A stretch of DNA of 64,000 nt from positions 926,001 through 990,000 of the forward strand of contig JADJTL010000001.1 in the NCBI GenBank assembly GCA_016711215.1, in the 5' to 3' direction. The notes under the pieces were generated by a model. It was not told the origin of the DNA. It ran no database searches and was given only the letters and a program-made list of their open reading frames with translations. Below are positions 61,816-64,000 of this stretch, in pieces. The stretch's first letter is position 1. Each line of letters starts with the position of its first letter. Position numbers and translations under genes: made by a program. Source of the DNA: Pseudomonadota bacterium. Lineage in GTDB: Bacteria; Myxococcota_A; Polyangia; GCA-2747355.

Positions 61816-61860
61816 TTGACCCTTGTCGCTTTGACCCTTGTCGCTTTGACCCTTGTCGCT
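61816..61860. repeat. Three perfect 15-bp repeats in the dehydrogenase leader
   Basis: TTGACCCTTGTCGCT occurs three times without change (61816-61830, 61831-61845, 61846-61860), ending six bases from the dehydrogenase start codon on the minus strand. Read as minus-strand mRNA each copy is AGCGACAAGGGTCAA, carrying one AAGGG ribosome-site-like core. On the plus strand each copy contains TTGACC, but no matching -10 follows. Confidence 0.95.
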
Positions 61861-61937
61861 CTCGGAGGCCCTGCGCCGTGGTAGCCGCGGTCGCGGGCGC
61901 GACCTTCGCCGCCCGAACGACCGGCGGTGGTTCGGGC

Positions 61938-61966
61938 TTGCACTGCGCCACGAGCCGTGTTAGCGA
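61938..61966 (+). promoter_or_regulatory. Weak candidate promoter for a short rimP leader RNA
   Basis: TTGCAC (61938-61943) and TAGCGA (61961-61966) are 17 bases apart. A start near 61973 would give an RNA of about 55 bases ending at the terminator at 62026. The -10 match is poor. The 306-base gap between the dehydrogenase and rimP otherwise holds only the 15-bp repeats and the terminator; I see no gene in it. Confidence 0.25.
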
Positions 61967-61994
61967 ACTGCCACCTCCTGTGGGAAGTAGCACG

Positions 61995-62026
61995 AGTGGG
62001 CCCGCAGGTCGGCCCACTTTTTTTTT
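61995..62026 (+). terminator. Intrinsic terminator upstream of rimP
   Basis: AGTGGGCC (61995-62002) and GGCCCACT (62011-62018) form a perfect 8-bp stem with an 8-base loop, followed by a run of nine Ts (62018-62026). This is the only textbook intrinsic terminator found in the window. It acts on the plus strand, although the nearest plus-strand gene upstream ends at 59948, so it most likely sits in the leader of rimP-nusA. Confidence 0.8.
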
Positions 62027-62116
62027 GGGCAGTACTCCGGGCAGGTTTTCCTTTCGGGGCGGGTCTCGTGCAGGGCGTCGGGCGTGCCTAGGGCGCGCGT
62101 AGGGCTGGAGACCGCT

Positions 62117-62815
62117 ATGGCGGGACCGCGATTCCGGGACCGCAAGCCTGGCAAGAGCGCCAAGAACGCCGCCAGGAAGGCCAAGGGACCCGGCGGTGGC
62201 GGGGCCGGTAGTGGGCCTGGTAGTGGGCCTGGTAGTGGGCCTGGTAGTGGGCCTGGCGCGGTGGCGGCGCGGCGCTCGACCGAGGTGACCGAGGCGGCCG
62301 TGGCGGCAGAGCCCGTCGCGGGCAGTGCGCCGGTCGACCTGGAACGGCTCGATCGCTTATGCGAGAGCGCGCTGCAGGCGGTTGGTTATCAGCTCGTCGA
62401 GCTGGAGCTCGTGCGCGAGCGGACCGGGTGGTTGCTTCGAGTCTTCCTCGACCACCCGCAGGACGGTCCGGCGGACCGCTCCGTGGCACCGCGTCGTATC
62501 AACCACGACGACTGCCGGCGCGCGAGCCACCAGCTTGGTACGGTGCTCGATGTGGAGGACCCGATTGGCTTCGCCTATCGGCTCGAGGTTTCGTCGCCGG
62601 GCGTTTTTCGGCCCGTGCGCAAGGAGCGCGACTTCGTGCGCTTCAGCGGCTTTCAGGCGCGGATCAAGCTGCGCGAGCCGCTCGAGGGGCGCAAGAGCTT
62701 GGCCGGGGAGCTCCGCGGTGCGGAGGGTGGCGTGGTGACGCTGCTCGAGGATGGGCGGGAGTGGCGGTTGCCGCTTGGACTGATACGCAACGCGCAGCTG
62801 GCCGAGGAATACTGA
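62117..62815 (+). CDS. rimP: Ribosome maturation factor RimP with low-complexity N-terminal extension, 232 aa
   Basis: RimP helps assemble the 30S subunit. ATG at 62117 has GGAG six bases upstream. The core begins near residue 75: LDRLCESALQAVGYQLVELEL, WLLRVFLDHPQDG, DDCRRASHQLGTVLDVED, AYRLEVSSPGVFRPVRKERDF and the SH3-like end with RIKLREPLEGRKSLAGELRG. Usual RimP is about 150-160 residues; here 75 extra residues precede the core, first basic (GKSAKNAARKAKG), then four GSGP units (31-46) from 12-base repeats, then Ala/Glu-rich. The extension is probably disordered and RNA- or ribosome-contacting. nusA follows, the conserved order in the rimP-nusA-infB operon. Confidence 0.93.
   Translation: MAGPRFRDRKPGKSAKNAARKAKGPGGGGAGSGPGSGPGSGPGSGPGAVAARRSTEVTEAAVAAEPVAGSAPVDLERLDRLCESALQAVGYQLVELELVRERTGWLLRVFLDHPQDGPADRSVAPRRINHDDCRRASHQLGTVLDVEDPIGFAYRLEVSSPGVFRPVRKERDFVRFSGFQARIKLREPLEGRKSLAGELRGAEGGVVTLLEDGREWRLPLGLIRNAQLAEEY
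62207..62254. repeat. Four perfect 12-bp repeats inside rimP
   Basis: GGTAGTGGGCCT is repeated four times without change (62207-62218, 62219-62230, 62231-62242, 62243-62254), in frame as (GSGP)4. Identical codon use in every copy points to a recent expansion. Confidence 0.95.
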
Positions 62816-62828
62816 CGAGCGCACGTGG

Positions 62829-62909
62829 CAGTCGGATGGCAGTCGGATGACACCATCGGATGACACCAGTCGGATGACAGTCGGATGACAGTCGGATGAC
62901 AGTCGGATG
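62829..62909. repeat. 11-bp tandem repeats between rimP and nusA
   Basis: Seven copies of a CAGTCGGATGA-type unit are visible: 62829-62838, 62840-62850, a variant at 62853-62863, 62867-62877, 62878-62888, 62889-62899 and 62900-62909. Period 11 is close to one DNA turn. The array fills most of the 141-base gap before nusA and each unit contains an ATGA start/stop overlap in one frame. Confidence 0.92.
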
Positions 62910-62956
62910 CGCGCGCGGCGGTAGTGGAACGCAGAAGGGAAGGGACCAAGAGGATT

Positions 62957-64000
<1,044 letters not shown>

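Noticed and set aside
61816..61860. Three TTGACC boxes as tandem -35 elements
   Set aside because: No matching -10 lies 16-18 bases after any copy; listed as a repeat instead.
61960..62184. Minus-strand 74-codon frame with several cysteines opposite the rimP leader
   Set aside because: Overlaps the terminator and the rimP start, has no ribosome site and no domain; treated as chance.

Overview
The window is very GC-rich, densely packed DNA from a Gram-negative bacterium, most likely a myxobacterium-like lineage (Myxococcota or another former deltaproteobacterium). The clues are LpxB and an LptD-like barrel, many short-signal lipoproteins, a tandem PilZ protein, a Roadblock/LC7-like protein, a membrane Ser/Thr kinase with an AgmX/PglI-type C-terminal domain, and frequent GTG/TTG starts. 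No rRNA, tRNA, CRISPR array, prophage or insertion sequence was seen. Family assignments are by reading motifs in the translated sequence; no database search was run.

Left to right: (1) 1-4.9 kb: the first 433 codons of a large DUF2126-type transglutaminase, two coupled unknown genes and a cysteine-rich lipoprotein followed by a 19-bp tandem array. (2) 4.96-15.05 kb, minus strand: a DUF3999/DUF2339 membrane pair, preceded by an operon with all three parts of a transcarboxylase (5S, 12S, biotin carrier) plus a small accessory protein. (3) 15.2-19.3 kb: lipoprotein, a permuted-papain-like protein, a TonB-like anchored protein, YceI-like and Roadblock-like proteins. (4) 19.3-23.1 kb: a polyprenol-phosphate sugar module (GT39, GT2, GtrA). 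(5) 23.2-30.1 kb: a regulated-looking promoter followed by yajC-secD-secF-recJ-small membrane protein-lpxB. (6) 31.1-36.7 kb: a tight operon of polyprenol-phosphate mannosyltransferase, MsbA-like ABC exporter, DUF374 acyltransferase and HEAT-repeat lipoprotein. (7) 36.7-43.6 kb: FecR lipoprotein, CapA, an outer-membrane protein with carboxypeptidase-regulatory-like modules, and a receptor-type Ser/Thr kinase.

(8) 43.6-48.4 kb: accD-folC convergent with metY-metX (fatty acid, folate and methionine synthesis). (9) 48.5-59.2 kb: a cell-envelope block with an LptD-like barrel, an Ig-like lipoprotein, an RND/MMPL exporter and, on the other strand, a secreted 203-residue protein followed by a 935-residue protein built from about 45 copies of an 18-residue aromatic/proline strand motif. 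This repeat protein is the most unusual gene here. (10) 59.4-64 kb: DciA-like helicase loader, nitrilase-family amidase, D-2-hydroxyacid dehydrogenase, then rimP-nusA (nusA runs off the edge) behind the only clear intrinsic terminator in the window.

Two cross-cutting patterns stand out. Near-perfect short tandem repeats (9, 11, 12, 15, 18 and 19 bp) occur at about ten places, many at gene ends or in leaders. Several genes without a Shine-Dalgarno sequence have a -10-like hexamer 6-7 bases before the ATG, the geometry of leaderless transcripts.
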